Below are positions 42,956 through 51,619 of a DNA stretch of 64,000 nt, piece after piece. Source of the stretch: Cellulomonas sp. Root930 (GTDB lineage Bacteria > Actinomycetota > Actinomycetes > Actinomycetales > Cellulomonadaceae). The stretch covers positions 847,256 to 911,255 of the forward strand of contig LMJI01000001.1 in the NCBI GenBank assembly GCA_001429255.1, written 5' to 3'. Both the position numbers and the translations under genes were made by a program. Position 1 is the stretch's first letter, and every line of letters begins with the position of its first letter. A model generated the notes under the pieces. That model did no database searches and was not told the origin of the DNA. It saw only the letters and a list, made by a program, of their open reading frames with translations.

Positions 42956-44740
42956 ATGCGACGCCTCACCCCGAAGATCCTCGTCCCCGCCGCCCTGGTC
43001 GCGGCGCTCCTCGCCGGCTGCACGGCCACGGCCGACGCCGCGTCCACGACGGAGTCGAGCACGACAGTGACCACCACGTCCGACGCGAACGTCACCGTCG
43101 AGCAGGCGATGGCCGCCAACACCGCGCCCGACGACGTGGACCTGACCGCGTCGGACGACGAGGTCGCCATCGACCTCGACAGCCCGACCGCGACCGACGG
43201 CGTGACCGTCGACGGGAGCACGATCACGATCACCGCGGCCGGCACCTACCGGCTGAGCGGCACCCTGGCGGACGGCTCGGTGGTCGTGAACACCACCGAC
43301 GACGGCGTCGTCCACCTGATCCTCGACGACGCCTCCCTGGCCAGCTCGACGACCTCCCCGCTGCAGGTGCTCGACGCCGACCAGGTGGTGGTCCACCTCG
43401 AGGGCGACAGCACCCTGTCCGACACCACCGCCTATGCGGACACCGACGAGGCGAGCGCGGCCCTGTACAGCAGCGCCGACCTCACGATCACCGGCGACGG
43501 CTCGCTGACCGTGGCGGGCAACGCGAACGACGGGATCGCCGCCAAGGACGGCCTCGTCATCGCAGGCGGCACCATCACGGTGGACGCGGTCGACGACGGC
43601 ATCCGCGGCAAGGACTACCTCGTCGTCTCGGGCGGCACGCTCGACGTCACGGCGGGGGGCGACGGCCTGAAGTCGGACAACGACGAGGACGAGACCCTCG
43701 GGTACGTGGAGATCACCGGCGGCGACGTCACGATCGAGGCGGGTGATGACGGCATCGCGGCGCAGACTGACGTGATCGTCGCGGACGGCACGGTCGCGGT
43801 CGTCTCCGGCGGCGGCAGCGGGACCGCGGTCGCGGACGACGCCTCCCCCAAGGGCGTCTCCGGCACGGTCTCCGTGGTGGTCGGCGGCGGGCAGCTGCTG
43901 ATCGACGCGGCCGACGACGGGATCGGTTCGGACGGCGTCGTCAGCATCGCGGGCGGTTCCGTGACCATCGACGCGGGGGACGACGGCGTGCACGGCGACC
44001 AGGCGCTGCAGATCAGCGACGGCACCGTCGACATCACGGGGTCGAACGAGGGCCTCGAGGCCGGCCTCATCACCCTCGGCGGCGGGGACATCAGCGTGGT
44101 CGCCAGCGACGACGGCGTGAACGCCTCCGACCCCGACGCCACGGGAGAGCAGGCTCCCGGAGGGACAGCGGCCGCGGACGTCGGCCTGACCATCACGGGC
44201 GGCACGATCGTCGTCGACTCGGGCGGGGACGGGCTCGACGCCAACGGGTTCTTCACCATGACCGGCGGCACGGCCGTCGTGAGCGGGCCGACGAACGACG
44301 GCAACGGCGCACTGGACGTGGACGGCACGTTCGACGTCTCCGGCGGCACGATCCTCGCGGCCGGCGCGTCCGGCATGGCGATGACCCCCGGTGCCGAGTC
44401 CGCCCAGTCGTTCGTCGCCTTCACGTTCTCCTCGACCCAGTCCGCCGGCACGGTGGTCCACGTCCTCGACGCCGACGGGAACGAGCTCGCCGCGTTCGAG
44501 TCGTCGAAGGACTTCACGTCGCTGGTCTACGCCTCCGCCGACGTCGTCTCCGGCGAGACGTACTCGGCGGCGACCGGCGGCTCGGTCAGCAGGGAGACCG
44601 TCGGCGGGCTCGCGGAGCCCGGCGACAGCAGCGGCTCCACGGTCGTGGCGACCGGCACCGCCGGCGAGGCGATCGCGGGGATGGGCGGCGGCGGCCAGGG
44701 CGGCCCCGGCGGCGGCGGTCGCCCCGGCACCCGTCCCTGA
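42956..44740 (+). CDS. Cthe_2159-like carbohydrate-binding beta-helix lipoprotein
   Basis: 594 aa from ATG 42956 with TTAGGAGC upstream. The N-terminus is a lipoprotein signal with LLAGC (Cys ~22) and a Thr/Ser-rich spacer. A long parallel beta-helix follows, built of repeats such as ITGGDVTIEAGDDGIAA, VSIAGGSVTIDAGDDGVHG and LTITGGTIVVDSGGDGLDA; the repeated GDDG/DDGI turns suggest calcium binding. Pfam Cthe_2159 proteins bind acidic sugars and cellulose. The C-terminus is Gly-rich. It is the third gene of the DUF4956-VTC cassette and likely sits on the cell surface. Confidence 0.85.
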   Translation: MRRLTPKILVPAALVAALLAGCTATADAASTTESSTTVTTTSDANVTVEQAMAANTAPDDVDLTASDDEVAIDLDSPTATDGVTVDGSTITITAAGTYRLSGTLADGSVVVNTTDDGVVHLILDDASLASSTTSPLQVLDADQVVVHLEGDSTLSDTTAYADTDEASAALYSSADLTITGDGSLTVAGNANDGIAAKDGLVIAGGTITVDAVDDGIRGKDYLVVSGGTLDVTAGGDGLKSDNDEDETLGYVEITGGDVTIEAGDDGIAAQTDVIVADGTVAVVSGGGSGTAVADDASPKGVSGTVSVVVGGGQLLIDAADDGIGSDGVVSIAGGSVTIDAGDDGVHGDQALQISDGTVDITGSNEGLEAGLITLGGGDISVVASDDGVNASDPDATGEQAPGGTAAADVGLTITGGTIVVDSGGDGLDANGFFTMTGGTAVVSGPTNDGNGALDVDGTFDVSGGTILAAGASGMAMTPGAESAQSFVAFTFSSTQSAGTVVHVLDADGNELAAFESSKDFTSLVYASADVVSGETYSAATGGSVSRETVGGLAEPGDSSGSTVVATGTAGEAIAGMGGGGQGGPGGGGRPGTRP

Positions 44741-44748
44741 CGCGGGAC

Positions 44749-44782
44749 GACGGCCCCGGCATCCACGGATGTCGGGGCCGTC
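44749..44782. terminator. Strong GC hairpin terminator between convergent genes
   Basis: GACGGCCCCGGCATC pairs with GATGTCGGGGCCGTC over 15 positions with one G-U pair and a four-base loop. It lies eight bases after the Cthe_2159-like stop and five bases before the opposite-strand SRPBCC stop. No U-tract. It probably terminates both transcripts. Confidence 0.75.
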
Positions 44783-44786
44783 GACG

Positions 44787-45260
44787 TCACAGCACGACCG
44801 GCGTGCGGAGCGCCTCGGTCGGCACCTGACCCGGCTGGCCGACGCCGGTGGTGATCCGGCGCTTGAGGCTGACGTTGATGTACCAGCTCCACGCGTCGTG
44901 GCAGATCTCGTAGCACTCGTGCGCCGGCACCAGCCCGAGGTGCGTGAACGTGAGGCGCGTGCCGGAGTCGGTCGGCGTGATGTCGAACCGGATGCGCGTG
45001 CCCACCCACTCGGCCGTGTCCGCGACGAAGTTCAGCTCGGCCTCGAGGACCAGCCACTCGACCCGCTCCCCCGGCACCACGTCGGTCAGCCGCTGGACGG
45101 ACCGGTGGATGGGCTCGTTGTGGAAGATGAACTCGTCGCCCAGCTGGGCGGTCCCGCCCTCGATCGCGTCGACCCACCAGCCGCGCACGTCGGTGACGGC
45201 CGCGAACACCTCGTCGGGCGTCTGGTCGACCGTGTAGGTCGTCGTGAAGTCCTCGCTCAT
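44787..45260 (-). CDS. SRPBCC (AHSA1-like) protein
   Basis: 157 aa from ATG 45260. Single START/Bet v1-like domain: TTTYTVDQTPDEVFAAVTDVRGWWVDAIEGGTAQLGDEFIF, then FDITPTDSGTRLTFTHLGLVPAHECYEICHDAW, the usual C-terminal block of AHSA1-like proteins often controlled by ArsR regulators. No ArsR gene is adjacent, but two similar operator-like repeats precede the start. Ligand unknown. Confidence 0.82.
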   Translation of the reverse strand: MSEDFTTTYTVDQTPDEVFAAVTDVRGWWVDAIEGGTAQLGDEFIFHNEPIHRSVQRLTDVVPGERVEWLVLEAELNFVADTAEWVGTRIRFDITPTDSGTRLTFTHLGLVPAHECYEICHDAWSWYINVSLKRRITTGVGQPGQVPTEALRTPVVL

Positions 45261-45274
45261 GGTCAGCTCCTCGC

Positions 45275-45341
45275 ATCTGCAATTGATTGGTTGCAGATCG
45301 ACGATAGGCGTCGCGAGCACCAATAGCAACCATCTGATTGC
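45275..45341. promoter_or_regulatory. Two operator-like repeats GCAA-N8-TTGC
   Basis: Site 1 (45275-45298) is a perfect inverted repeat ATCTGCAA-N8-TTGCAGAT. Site 2 (45326-45341) is GCAA-N8-TTGC with the same 8-base spacer. Both lie between the SRPBCC start (45260) and the opposite-strand gene at 45390, in the most AT-rich stretch nearby. The geometry suits a winged-helix regulator such as ArsR or a TetR protein encoded elsewhere. Confidence 0.6.
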
Positions 45342-45389
45342 ACTTTGTTTCGGCGCGCGCGATCGGGCACCCGCGGCCACGATCGACAC

Positions 45390-45824
45390 ATGGCCGACGA
45401 GCGCGACGACGCCCACCGCGAACCTCCGGGCACCTCGGAGGCCGTCGTCGACGCCGTCGGTGCGCTCACCGCCGCGTTCGAGGTGGTCGAGCACGCCCGC
45501 GGCATGCTCTACGCGTTCCACCGGCTCACGGGCCGCGCGGACAACGAGCTGGCCGAGGCCCTGGACCAGCTGGCGGAGGCGGGGCACCAGGAGCTGGCCG
45601 ACGAGCTCCGCGCCGAGCTCGTCGGCCGCAACGTGCTGCCCGGCCGGTGGACGTTCCAGGTGGTCGAGGCCTACGACGAGCAGTACTACCGGGTGTTCGA
45701 GGCGGCGGAGAAGCGCGTCCGCGACGAGCTCATGGCCGGTCGCCGGCACGTGTACGAGGCGCGGCTCAAGGAGGAGAACCGCACCCACGGTCGCCCCGGG
45801 CACGAGGCACGTCCGGAGGCCTAG
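45390..45824 (+). CDS. Hypothetical helical protein
   Basis: 144 aa from ATG 45390. It is mainly charged helix: VVDAVGALTAAFEVVEHARGMLYAFHRLTGRADNELAEALDQLAEAGHQELADELRAELVGRNVLPGRWTFQVVEAYDEQYYRVFEAAEKRVRDELMAGRRH. I recall similar small actinobacterial proteins of unknown function. It is probably cytoplasmic. The stop shares CTAG with the opposite-strand hydrolase gene. Confidence 0.72.
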   Translation: MADERDDAHREPPGTSEAVVDAVGALTAAFEVVEHARGMLYAFHRLTGRADNELAEALDQLAEAGHQELADELRAELVGRNVLPGRWTFQVVEAYDEQYYRVFEAAEKRVRDELMAGRRHVYEARLKEENRTHGRPGHEARPEA

Positions 45825-47107
45825 CGGCCAGTGACGCGCGCCTTCCCGGCCGCGAGGTCGAACAGCCGCGGCAGGATCTCGTCGCCGGCTGCGCGCAGCC
45901 CGTCGTGCAGGTGCTCGTTGGTGATCCAGACGTCGAGGTGGCCGACCTCGGTGGCCAGCGCGAGGTCCAGGTCCACGTACGGGTCGTCGTAGTACTGCAC
46001 GGCCGCCACCGGCACCTCGTTCGACGCCAGCCGGTCCAGGTCGTAGAGCGCCGGCCACGACGTGCGGGCGGCGAGCTCCTCGGCGGCCCCCCGGAACGGG
46101 CGCAGCGCACGGTGCTGGGAGTACATCCAGGGGAAGATCACCTCGCCGGTGAGCTGCAGCGGGCGGGCGGCCGACGCGAACGACGGCCACCGGTCGTGCT
46201 CAGCCTGCGCGGCCCAGCCGGGCTCCCGCTCGCCCTGGTGGTAGATGACCTCCTGCAGCACCGCGTAGAGCGGCCCGCCGTCGAACCCGGTCTGGTCGGC
46301 CACCGCCGCGAGGAACCCGTCGGACAGACCGCCGTCGGCGCTGAGCGCGGTGTCCAGCAGCCAGTGCACCGAGTCGATCCCGGTGCTCATCCCGAGCGGC
46401 ATGCCCAGCTGCTGCAGCCGCTCGGGCGTGAACGGGTCGCCGTTCGGGAGCACCGCGTCGCGCTCGCCGAGCAGGTCCGCGATGCGCCCGAGCACCGGCA
46501 CGTCGGCCGGGTGCAGCCGCGCGAGCTCGCGGTTGCGCGCCGCCTGCCGGCGGTACGTGTGCGCGTAGACCTCCTCCGCGGTGGCCGTCGCCGGCGGGAG
46601 TCCGCCGGTCACGAAGCAGCGGGTGAGCGCACCGGGGTGCCGCGACAGGTACGTGAGTGTGAGGAACCCCCCGTACGACTGGCCGAGGGTGGCCCACTGC
46701 CGGCCCGCGTAGACCGTCCGGCGCAGGTGCTCGGCGTCCTCGACGATGGCGTCCCCGCGGAAGCACGCGAGGTAGTCGGCGGCCTGCGCGGCGTCGTCGA
46801 ACCCGCGGATCACCCGTCCGTCCACCGGCGACGAGCGTCCGGTCCCACGCTGGTCCAGCAGGATCACGCGGTACCTCTCCAGGGCTCTCGCGATCCAGCC
46901 GTCGCCGAGCGGCCGCGGTCCCTGACCGCCCGGTCCGCCCTGCAGGAACACCAGCAGCGGCAGGTCGTCGGACGCCTGCTCCGGGTCCACCAGCTCGCGG
47001 GCGAACACCTCGATCGACCCGAAGCGCTCTGGCGCGGACCAGTCGACCGGCACCTCCACCCGGTGCTCGCGGACGGTGAAGCCGGTCATCGCGTACTGGT
47101 GCGTCAC
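45821..47107 (-). CDS. Alpha/beta hydrolase, proline iminopeptidase-like
   Basis: 428 aa from GTG 47107. Alpha/beta hydrolase fold with the oxyanion motif LLVFLQGGPGGQGPR, LLDQRGTGRSSPV and the nucleophile elbow LGQSYGGFLTLTYL; the catalytic Asp and His are expected in AAVQYYDDPYVDLDLA and ITNEHLHDGLR. The HGGPG-type motif and length match proline iminopeptidase/tripeptidyl aminopeptidase (S33). No signal peptide, so cytoplasmic. TAGGCT (on the minus strand, 47114-47119) lies six bases before GTG, suggesting a leaderless message. Divergent from the MFS gene. Confidence 0.88.
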   Translation of the reverse strand: MTHQYAMTGFTVREHRVEVPVDWSAPERFGSIEVFARELVDPEQASDDLPLLVFLQGGPGGQGPRPLGDGWIARALERYRVILLDQRGTGRSSPVDGRVIRGFDDAAQAADYLACFRGDAIVEDAEHLRRTVYAGRQWATLGQSYGGFLTLTYLSRHPGALTRCFVTGGLPPATATAEEVYAHTYRRQAARNRELARLHPADVPVLGRIADLLGERDAVLPNGDPFTPERLQQLGMPLGMSTGIDSVHWLLDTALSADGGLSDGFLAAVADQTGFDGGPLYAVLQEVIYHQGEREPGWAAQAEHDRWPSFASAARPLQLTGEVIFPWMYSQHRALRPFRGAAEELAARTSWPALYDLDRLASNEVPVAAVQYYDDPYVDLDLALATEVGHLDVWITNEHLHDGLRAAGDEILPRLFDLAAGKARVTGR

Positions 47108-47155
47108 ACCGCCAGCCTAGGGTCGGGGCAGAACCACCACCCCAGGAGGTCCCCC

Positions 47156-48592
47156 CTGAGCAGCACCGGCGTCGGCTTCCGGTCCGACCGCGGCCCGATC
47201 CTCGTCGCCATCATGGTGACCACCGGTCTGGTCGCCATCGACGCGACGATCCTGGCCACCGCGGTGCCGACGATCGTCGCGGACCTCGGCGGCTTCACCA
47301 GCTTCCCGTGGCTGTTCTCCGTCTACCTGCTCACCCAGGCCGTGAGCGTCCCGATCTACTCCAAGCTGGCGGACACCGTCGGCCGCAAGCCGGTGGTGCT
47401 CCTCGGCATCGGCCTGTTCCTGCTCGGCTCGATCCTCTGCGGGTTCGCCTGGAGCATGCCCGCCCTCATCGCGTTCCGCGCCGTCCAAGGCCTAGGCGCC
47501 GGCGCGGTGCAGCCGATGGCCATCACCATCGCCGGCGACATCTACACCGTCGCCGAGCGAGCCAAGGCGCAGGGCTACATCGCGAGCGTCTGGGGCGTGT
47601 CGTCGGTGGTCGGGCCCACGCTCGGCGGGGTGTTCTCCGAGTTCCTGTCCTGGAACTGGATCTTCTTCGTCAACATCCCGCTGTGCCTGGCTGCCGCCTG
47701 GCTGCTGGTGCGGTACTTCCACGAGACCGTCGAGCACACCCGGCACCGCATCGACTGGGCCGGCGGCGTGCTGCTCACCACCGGGATGAGCCTGCTGATC
47801 CTGGCCCTGCTCGAGGGCGGGAACGCGTGGGAGTGGCTCTCCGTGCCGAGCGTCGGGGCGTTCGTCGTCGGCGCCCTGATGCTCGTCGCGTTCGTCCGCG
47901 TGGAGCAGCGCGCGGAGGAGCCCGTGCTGCCGCTGTGGGTGTTCTCGCGACGGCTGCTGCGGGCCTCGGCGCTGGTCGGGGTGGGCGTCGGGATCATCCT
48001 CATCGGGCTCACGTCGTACGTGCCGACGTTCCTGGAGGCGCTGCTCGGCGTCTCGCCGCTGGCGTCCGGGCTCACGCTCGCGGCGCTGACCATCGGCTGG
48101 CCGATCGCGGCGTCCCAGTCGGGCCGGCTCTTCCTGCGGCTCGGGTTCCGCACCACCATGCTCATCGGGTCCGCGGTGGTGGTGCTGGGCACCGGCGGGC
48201 TCGTGCTCGCCTCGATGCACCCCTCGGTCTGGGCCGTCGGCCTGGCGTGCTTCGTGTCCGGTATCGGGCTCGGGCTCGTCGCGTCCCCGAGCCTCATCGC
48301 CGCGCAGTCCAGCGTCGGTTGGGGCGACCGCGGGGTGGTCACGGGCGCCAACCTCTTCGCGCGGTCCATGGGCAGCGCGGTCGGCGTCGCGGCGCTCGGC
48401 GCGCTGGTCAACGCGCTGATGAGCGGCGAGACCCCCGCTCAGGACCCGGCGCAGTTCGGGGACGCCGTCACGCTCGCGTTCGGCGCCGTCACGCTGGTCG
48501 CGCTGGCCACGGTCGCGGCCGCCGCCTCCATGCCCCGCACCACGGTCGAGCACGGCTCGGTGAGCGAGGCCACCGCGGCCGGGCCAGACTGA
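47156..48592 (+). CDS. MFS exporter, DHA2 type, probable CTG start
   Basis: 478 aa counting from CTG 47156. No ATG, GTG or TTG occurs in frame before the first membrane helix, yet AGGAGG lies at 47144-47149, six bases before CTG, and the translated LSSTGVGFRSDRGPILVAIM is the normal cytoplasmic lead of the family. The next candidate, ATG in VAIMVTTG, would cut into helix 1. About 14 helices with motif A (KLADTVGRKPVVLLG) and motif C-like VWGVSSVVGPTLGGVF. A multidrug/proton antiporter is likely; the substrate is unknown. Confidence 0.88.
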   Translation: MSSTGVGFRSDRGPILVAIMVTTGLVAIDATILATAVPTIVADLGGFTSFPWLFSVYLLTQAVSVPIYSKLADTVGRKPVVLLGIGLFLLGSILCGFAWSMPALIAFRAVQGLGAGAVQPMAITIAGDIYTVAERAKAQGYIASVWGVSSVVGPTLGGVFSEFLSWNWIFFVNIPLCLAAAWLLVRYFHETVEHTRHRIDWAGGVLLTTGMSLLILALLEGGNAWEWLSVPSVGAFVVGALMLVAFVRVEQRAEEPVLPLWVFSRRLLRASALVGVGVGIILIGLTSYVPTFLEALLGVSPLASGLTLAALTIGWPIAASQSGRLFLRLGFRTTMLIGSAVVVLGTGGLVLASMHPSVWAVGLACFVSGIGLGLVASPSLIAAQSSVGWGDRGVVTGANLFARSMGSAVGVAALGALVNALMSGETPAQDPAQFGDAVTLAFGAVTLVALATVAAAASMPRTTVEHGSVSEATAAGPD

Positions 48593-48622
48593 GGGGCGTC
48601 TCCCGAGAGAAGGGCACGACCC

Positions 48623-48805
48623 ATGGGTATCGAGGATCTGGTCGGCAAGGCGAAGGACGCGCTCAGCGGGCACGAGGAGCAGGCCAAGGACGCCCTGGAC
48701 AAGGCCGGTGAGGCCGTGAAGGCGCGGACCAACGACAGCCAGGACAGCACGGTCGACAGCGTCGTCGAGAAGGCCAAGGACTACCTGGACGAGCAGAAGA
48801 AGTAA
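48623..48805 (+). CDS. MT0933-type small antitoxin-like / CsbD-like protein
   Basis: 60 aa from ATG 48623. Short, lysine- and alanine-rich helical protein: MGIEDLVGKAKDALSGHEEQAKDALDKAGEAVKARTNDSQDSTVDSVVEKAKDYLDEQ. This pattern matches the family named after M. tuberculosis MT0933 (Rv0909), the putative antitoxin of Rv0910. No SRPBCC toxin lies next to it, so either it is an orphan or the family is a stress protein. The stop is followed by a strong hairpin. Confidence 0.75.
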   Translation: MGIEDLVGKAKDALSGHEEQAKDALDKAGEAVKARTNDSQDSTVDSVVEKAKDYLDEQKK

Positions 48806-48810
48806 CGACG

Positions 48811-48840
48811 GGGCCCCCGGTCACCGACCGGGGGCCGTCG
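48811..48840. terminator. Perfect GC hairpin terminator
   Basis: GGCCCCCGGTC (48812-48822) and GACCGGGGGCC (48826-48836) form an 11-base-pair stem with a three-base loop, six bases after the small-protein stop and 10 before the opposite-strand gene's stop. No U-tract is present. It is likely shared by both strands. Confidence 0.75.
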
Positions 48841-48846
48841 CGCTCG

Positions 48847-49488
48847 TCAGTCCTGCTGCAGGCAGAGGTACGTGCCGGCGTCGTCACCCTCGAGGTAGAT
48901 CTCCCCCGGGCACTGCTCGATGTCGTCGACCAGGGAGACGGCCTTGTACTCGTGCGCGTCCTCGCACGAGACCAGCTGGGCGGTGTCCTCGTCGTCGATG
49001 TGCCAGCACGAGCCGGCGGAGGCGGACAGGCTCTCCTGCCCGAAGAACGAGGCGGCAGCCGTGACGCCCGTCCCCACCACGAGCACCAGCCCGACGATCG
49101 CGACGATCCTCGCGGTCCCCCGCAGCGACGGGGCACCCTCCTTGCGGGCAGACCGGTAGGCCGCGAACGCCCGGACCAGGGAGATGACGCCGACGATCAT
49201 GCCGCCGTACCAGTAGACCCCGCTGGTCGAGTTCGACGTGACGATCGTGGAGATCGCACCGGCCAGGAAGAACCCGATGCCCACCCAGAACGACGTGACC
49301 GCCTGCTTGTAGTGCCGGGTCCCCTCGGTGGTCTCGCCCGCGAGCGTGACGTCGTCCTCGACCCACAGGAGCCAGCCGGGAGGCGGCGCGGGCAGCGACG
49401 GGTCCGGCGTCCAGCCCGGCTCGGGCGAGAACCCCTCGGGGGGTGCCGGCCAGTTCGGCGGCGGGTTGAACTTCACGGCGGGCTCCAT
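48847..49488 (-). CDS. Membrane protein with Pro-rich N-terminus and extracellular Cys domain
   Basis: 213 aa from ATG 49488. The N-terminal ~40 residues are Pro/Trp-rich (PPPNWPAPPEGFSPEPGWTPDP), typical of actinobacterial cytoplasmic tails. Three membrane helices follow at ~68-145. The last ~70 residues are extracytoplasmic with four Cys (GSCWHI, VSCEDA, EQCPGE, LCLQQ), as in septum-formation-like (DUF4190/Septum_form) proteins, and the CxxxH/E pattern suits disulfides. Function unknown. Confidence 0.75.
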   Translation of the reverse strand: MEPAVKFNPPPNWPAPPEGFSPEPGWTPDPSLPAPPPGWLLWVEDDVTLAGETTEGTRHYKQAVTSFWVGIGFFLAGAISTIVTSNSTSGVYWYGGMIVGVISLVRAFAAYRSARKEGAPSLRGTARIVAIVGLVLVVGTGVTAAASFFGQESLSASAGSCWHIDDEDTAQLVSCEDAHEYKAVSLVDDIEQCPGEIYLEGDDAGTYLCLQQD

Positions 49489-49594
49489 TCTCTGCGAGCG
49501 CTGATCGCGCCCTGTGACGCCCTCATCGGTTGCCCCGGATACGCACTTGAGCCCACCGGGAATGCGTCTGCCCGGCACGACGGTTCGGGTTCAC

Positions 49595-50035
49595 ATGCCT
49601 CTCACCGGTGAGTACCTCCCGAGCACGTCCGACTGGGCCCGCAAGCAGGCCGAGACCTTCGAGCGCACCGACGGCCAGAAGGCCAACACCCTGCAGGGCA
49701 AGCCGGTCATCGTGCTCACCTCCGTGGGCGCGACCAGCGGCAAGCTGCGCAAGACCGCACTCATGCGCGTCGAGCACGAGGGCCGGTACGCGGTCGTCGC
49801 CTCGAAGGGCGGGACCCCCGAGAACCCCGCCTGGTACCGCAACCTCGTGGAGCACCCCCACGTCGAGCTGCAGGACGGCGCGGTGAGGAAGGACTACCTC
49901 GCGCGCGAGACCAGCGGCGCCGAGCGCGATGAGTGGTGGGCGCGCGCCACCGAGGTCTGGCCCGCGTACGACGGGTACCAGACGAAGACGGACCGGCTCA
50001 TCCCGGTGTTCGTGCTGGAGCCGATCGAGGACTAG
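49595..50035 (+). CDS. Deazaflavin (F420)-dependent nitroreductase-family protein (Ddn-like)
   Basis: 146 aa from ATG 49595. Ddn/FDOR-A blocks: [61 protein letters not shown]. In mycobacteria these proteins use F420H2 to reduce quinones and nitro compounds. This, with the LLM proteins nearby, indicates an F420-producing host. Its stop shares CTAG with the permease gene on the other strand. Confidence 0.9.
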   Translation: MPLTGEYLPSTSDWARKQAETFERTDGQKANTLQGKPVIVLTSVGATSGKLRKTALMRVEHEGRYAVVASKGGTPENPAWYRNLVEHPHVELQDGAVRKDYLARETSGAERDEWWARATEVWPAYDGYQTKTDRLIPVFVLEPIED

Positions 50036-51534
50036 AGCTTCGCGCCCGTCCGCGAGTCGAAGTGCGGGTTCGCGGCGATCGAGTGCCGGTACGAGTACGC
50101 GAAGTAGATGATCACGCCCACCGCCAACCACGCGAGGAACCGCAGCCAGGTCAGGGTGGTCAGGTTCACCATCAGCCACAGGCACGCCACCCCGGCGACG
50201 ATCGGCAGCGCCGGGGACCAGGGCACCCGGAACCCGCGCGTGAGGTCCGGCCGCCGCTTGCGCAGGACCGGAATACCGAAGCTGACCAGCACGAACGCCG
50301 ACAGCGTCCCGATGTTGATCATCTCCTCGAGCAGCTCCACCTCGGACAGCCCCGCGATGATCGCGACCACGATGCCGACGCCGATCTGCAGCCGGACCGG
50401 GGTGCCGTACTTGGGGGAGGTCCGCGACGCGCCCCGGGGCAGCAGGCCGTCACGGCTCATGGCGAACACGATCCGGGTCAGGCCCAGCAGGAGCACCATG
50501 AGCACCGACGTGAGGCCCACCAGGATCCCGACGGAGATCACGCGCCCCGCCCAGTCGGCGCCGACCAGGACGAACGCGGTGGTCAGCGACGGGGTGTCGG
50601 CCGCCGCGAGCTCGGTGTAGGAGACCATCCCGGTGACCACCACCGTCACCAGGATGTAGAGCACGGTGACGATCGCCAGGCCGCCGAGGATGCCGCGCGG
50701 GACGGTCCGCTGCGGCTCCTTGGTCTCCTCGGCGGTGGTCGCGACGACGTCGAACCCGATGAACGCGAAGAACACCAGAGCCGCCCCGGACAGGATGCCG
50801 ATCACGCCGTACGAGGTGGGCTCGAGGCCGAACAGGAACGCGAACACCGGCTGCTCGAGCGAGGTGCGTTCCGGGGCCGGCTGCGACGGCGGCACGAACG
50901 GCGAGTAGTTGGCGGTGTTCACGTAGAAGAAGCCGACGACGATGACGAAGATCGTGATCGCGACCTTGATGATCGTGAAGATGCTGTTCACGCGCGTGCT
51001 CAGCTTGGTGCCGAAGACCAGCAGCGTCGTGAAGACCGCCACGATGACCACCGGCCCCCAGTCGACGTCGACGGGTCCGATCGCGATGGTCGTGGGCACG
51101 TCGAAGCCGAACAGCCCGAGCGCGTCGGCCAGGTAGACGCCCCAGAACTTCGCGATGACCGCGGAGCCCAGCAGCATCTCGAGGATGAGGTCCCACCCGA
51201 TGATCCAGGCGACGAACTCCCCCATCGACGCGTAGGAGAACGTGTAGGCGGAACCGGCGACCGGCAGCGTCGAGGCGAACTCGGCGTAGCACATGATGGC
51301 CAGCCCGCACACGATCGAGGCGATGATGAACGAGACGATGACGGCCGGCCCGGCGTAGTTCGCCGCCGCGGTGGCGCCCACCGAGAAGATGCCCGCGCCG
51401 ACGGCCACCGCGACACCCAGGACGATGAGGTCCCACGTGGTCAGGGTCCGGCGCAGCGCGCGCTCGGGATCGAGCGACTCCTCCATGGAGTCCTCGACCG
51501 ACTTGCGGCGGAAGATGCTGGTGTCCACGGCCAT
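50032..51534 (-). CDS. Amino acid permease, APC superfamily (cationic type)
   Basis: 500 aa from ATG 51534. Twelve or more membrane helices with [14 protein letters not shown] (the unwound helix-1 motif), [24 protein letters not shown], and [28 protein letters not shown]. These match the YfnA/CAT-like APC transporters that move amino acids across the membrane. The substrate cannot be fixed. It follows the aquaporin gene on the same strand after 85 bases. Confidence 0.9.
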   Translation of the reverse strand: MAVDTSIFRRKSVEDSMEESLDPERALRRTLTTWDLIVLGVAVAVGAGIFSVGATAAANYAGPAVIVSFIIASIVCGLAIMCYAEFASTLPVAGSAYTFSYASMGEFVAWIIGWDLILEMLLGSAVIAKFWGVYLADALGLFGFDVPTTIAIGPVDVDWGPVVIVAVFTTLLVFGTKLSTRVNSIFTIIKVAITIFVIVVGFFYVNTANYSPFVPPSQPAPERTSLEQPVFAFLFGLEPTSYGVIGILSGAALVFFAFIGFDVVATTAEETKEPQRTVPRGILGGLAIVTVLYILVTVVVTGMVSYTELAAADTPSLTTAFVLVGADWAGRVISVGILVGLTSVLMVLLLGLTRIVFAMSRDGLLPRGASRTSPKYGTPVRLQIGVGIVVAIIAGLSEVELLEEMINIGTLSAFVLVSFGIPVLRKRRPDLTRGFRVPWSPALPIVAGVACLWLMVNLTTLTWLRFLAWLAVGVIIYFAYSYRHSIAANPHFDSRTGAKL

Positions 51535-51619
51535 GTGCGACCACCCCCGGGGACGAGCATGCCGGTTGTGGCCCGTTTCGTCTTGCGCTCGCGTCAGCCG
51601 CTCGTGTCAGCCGCTCGCG

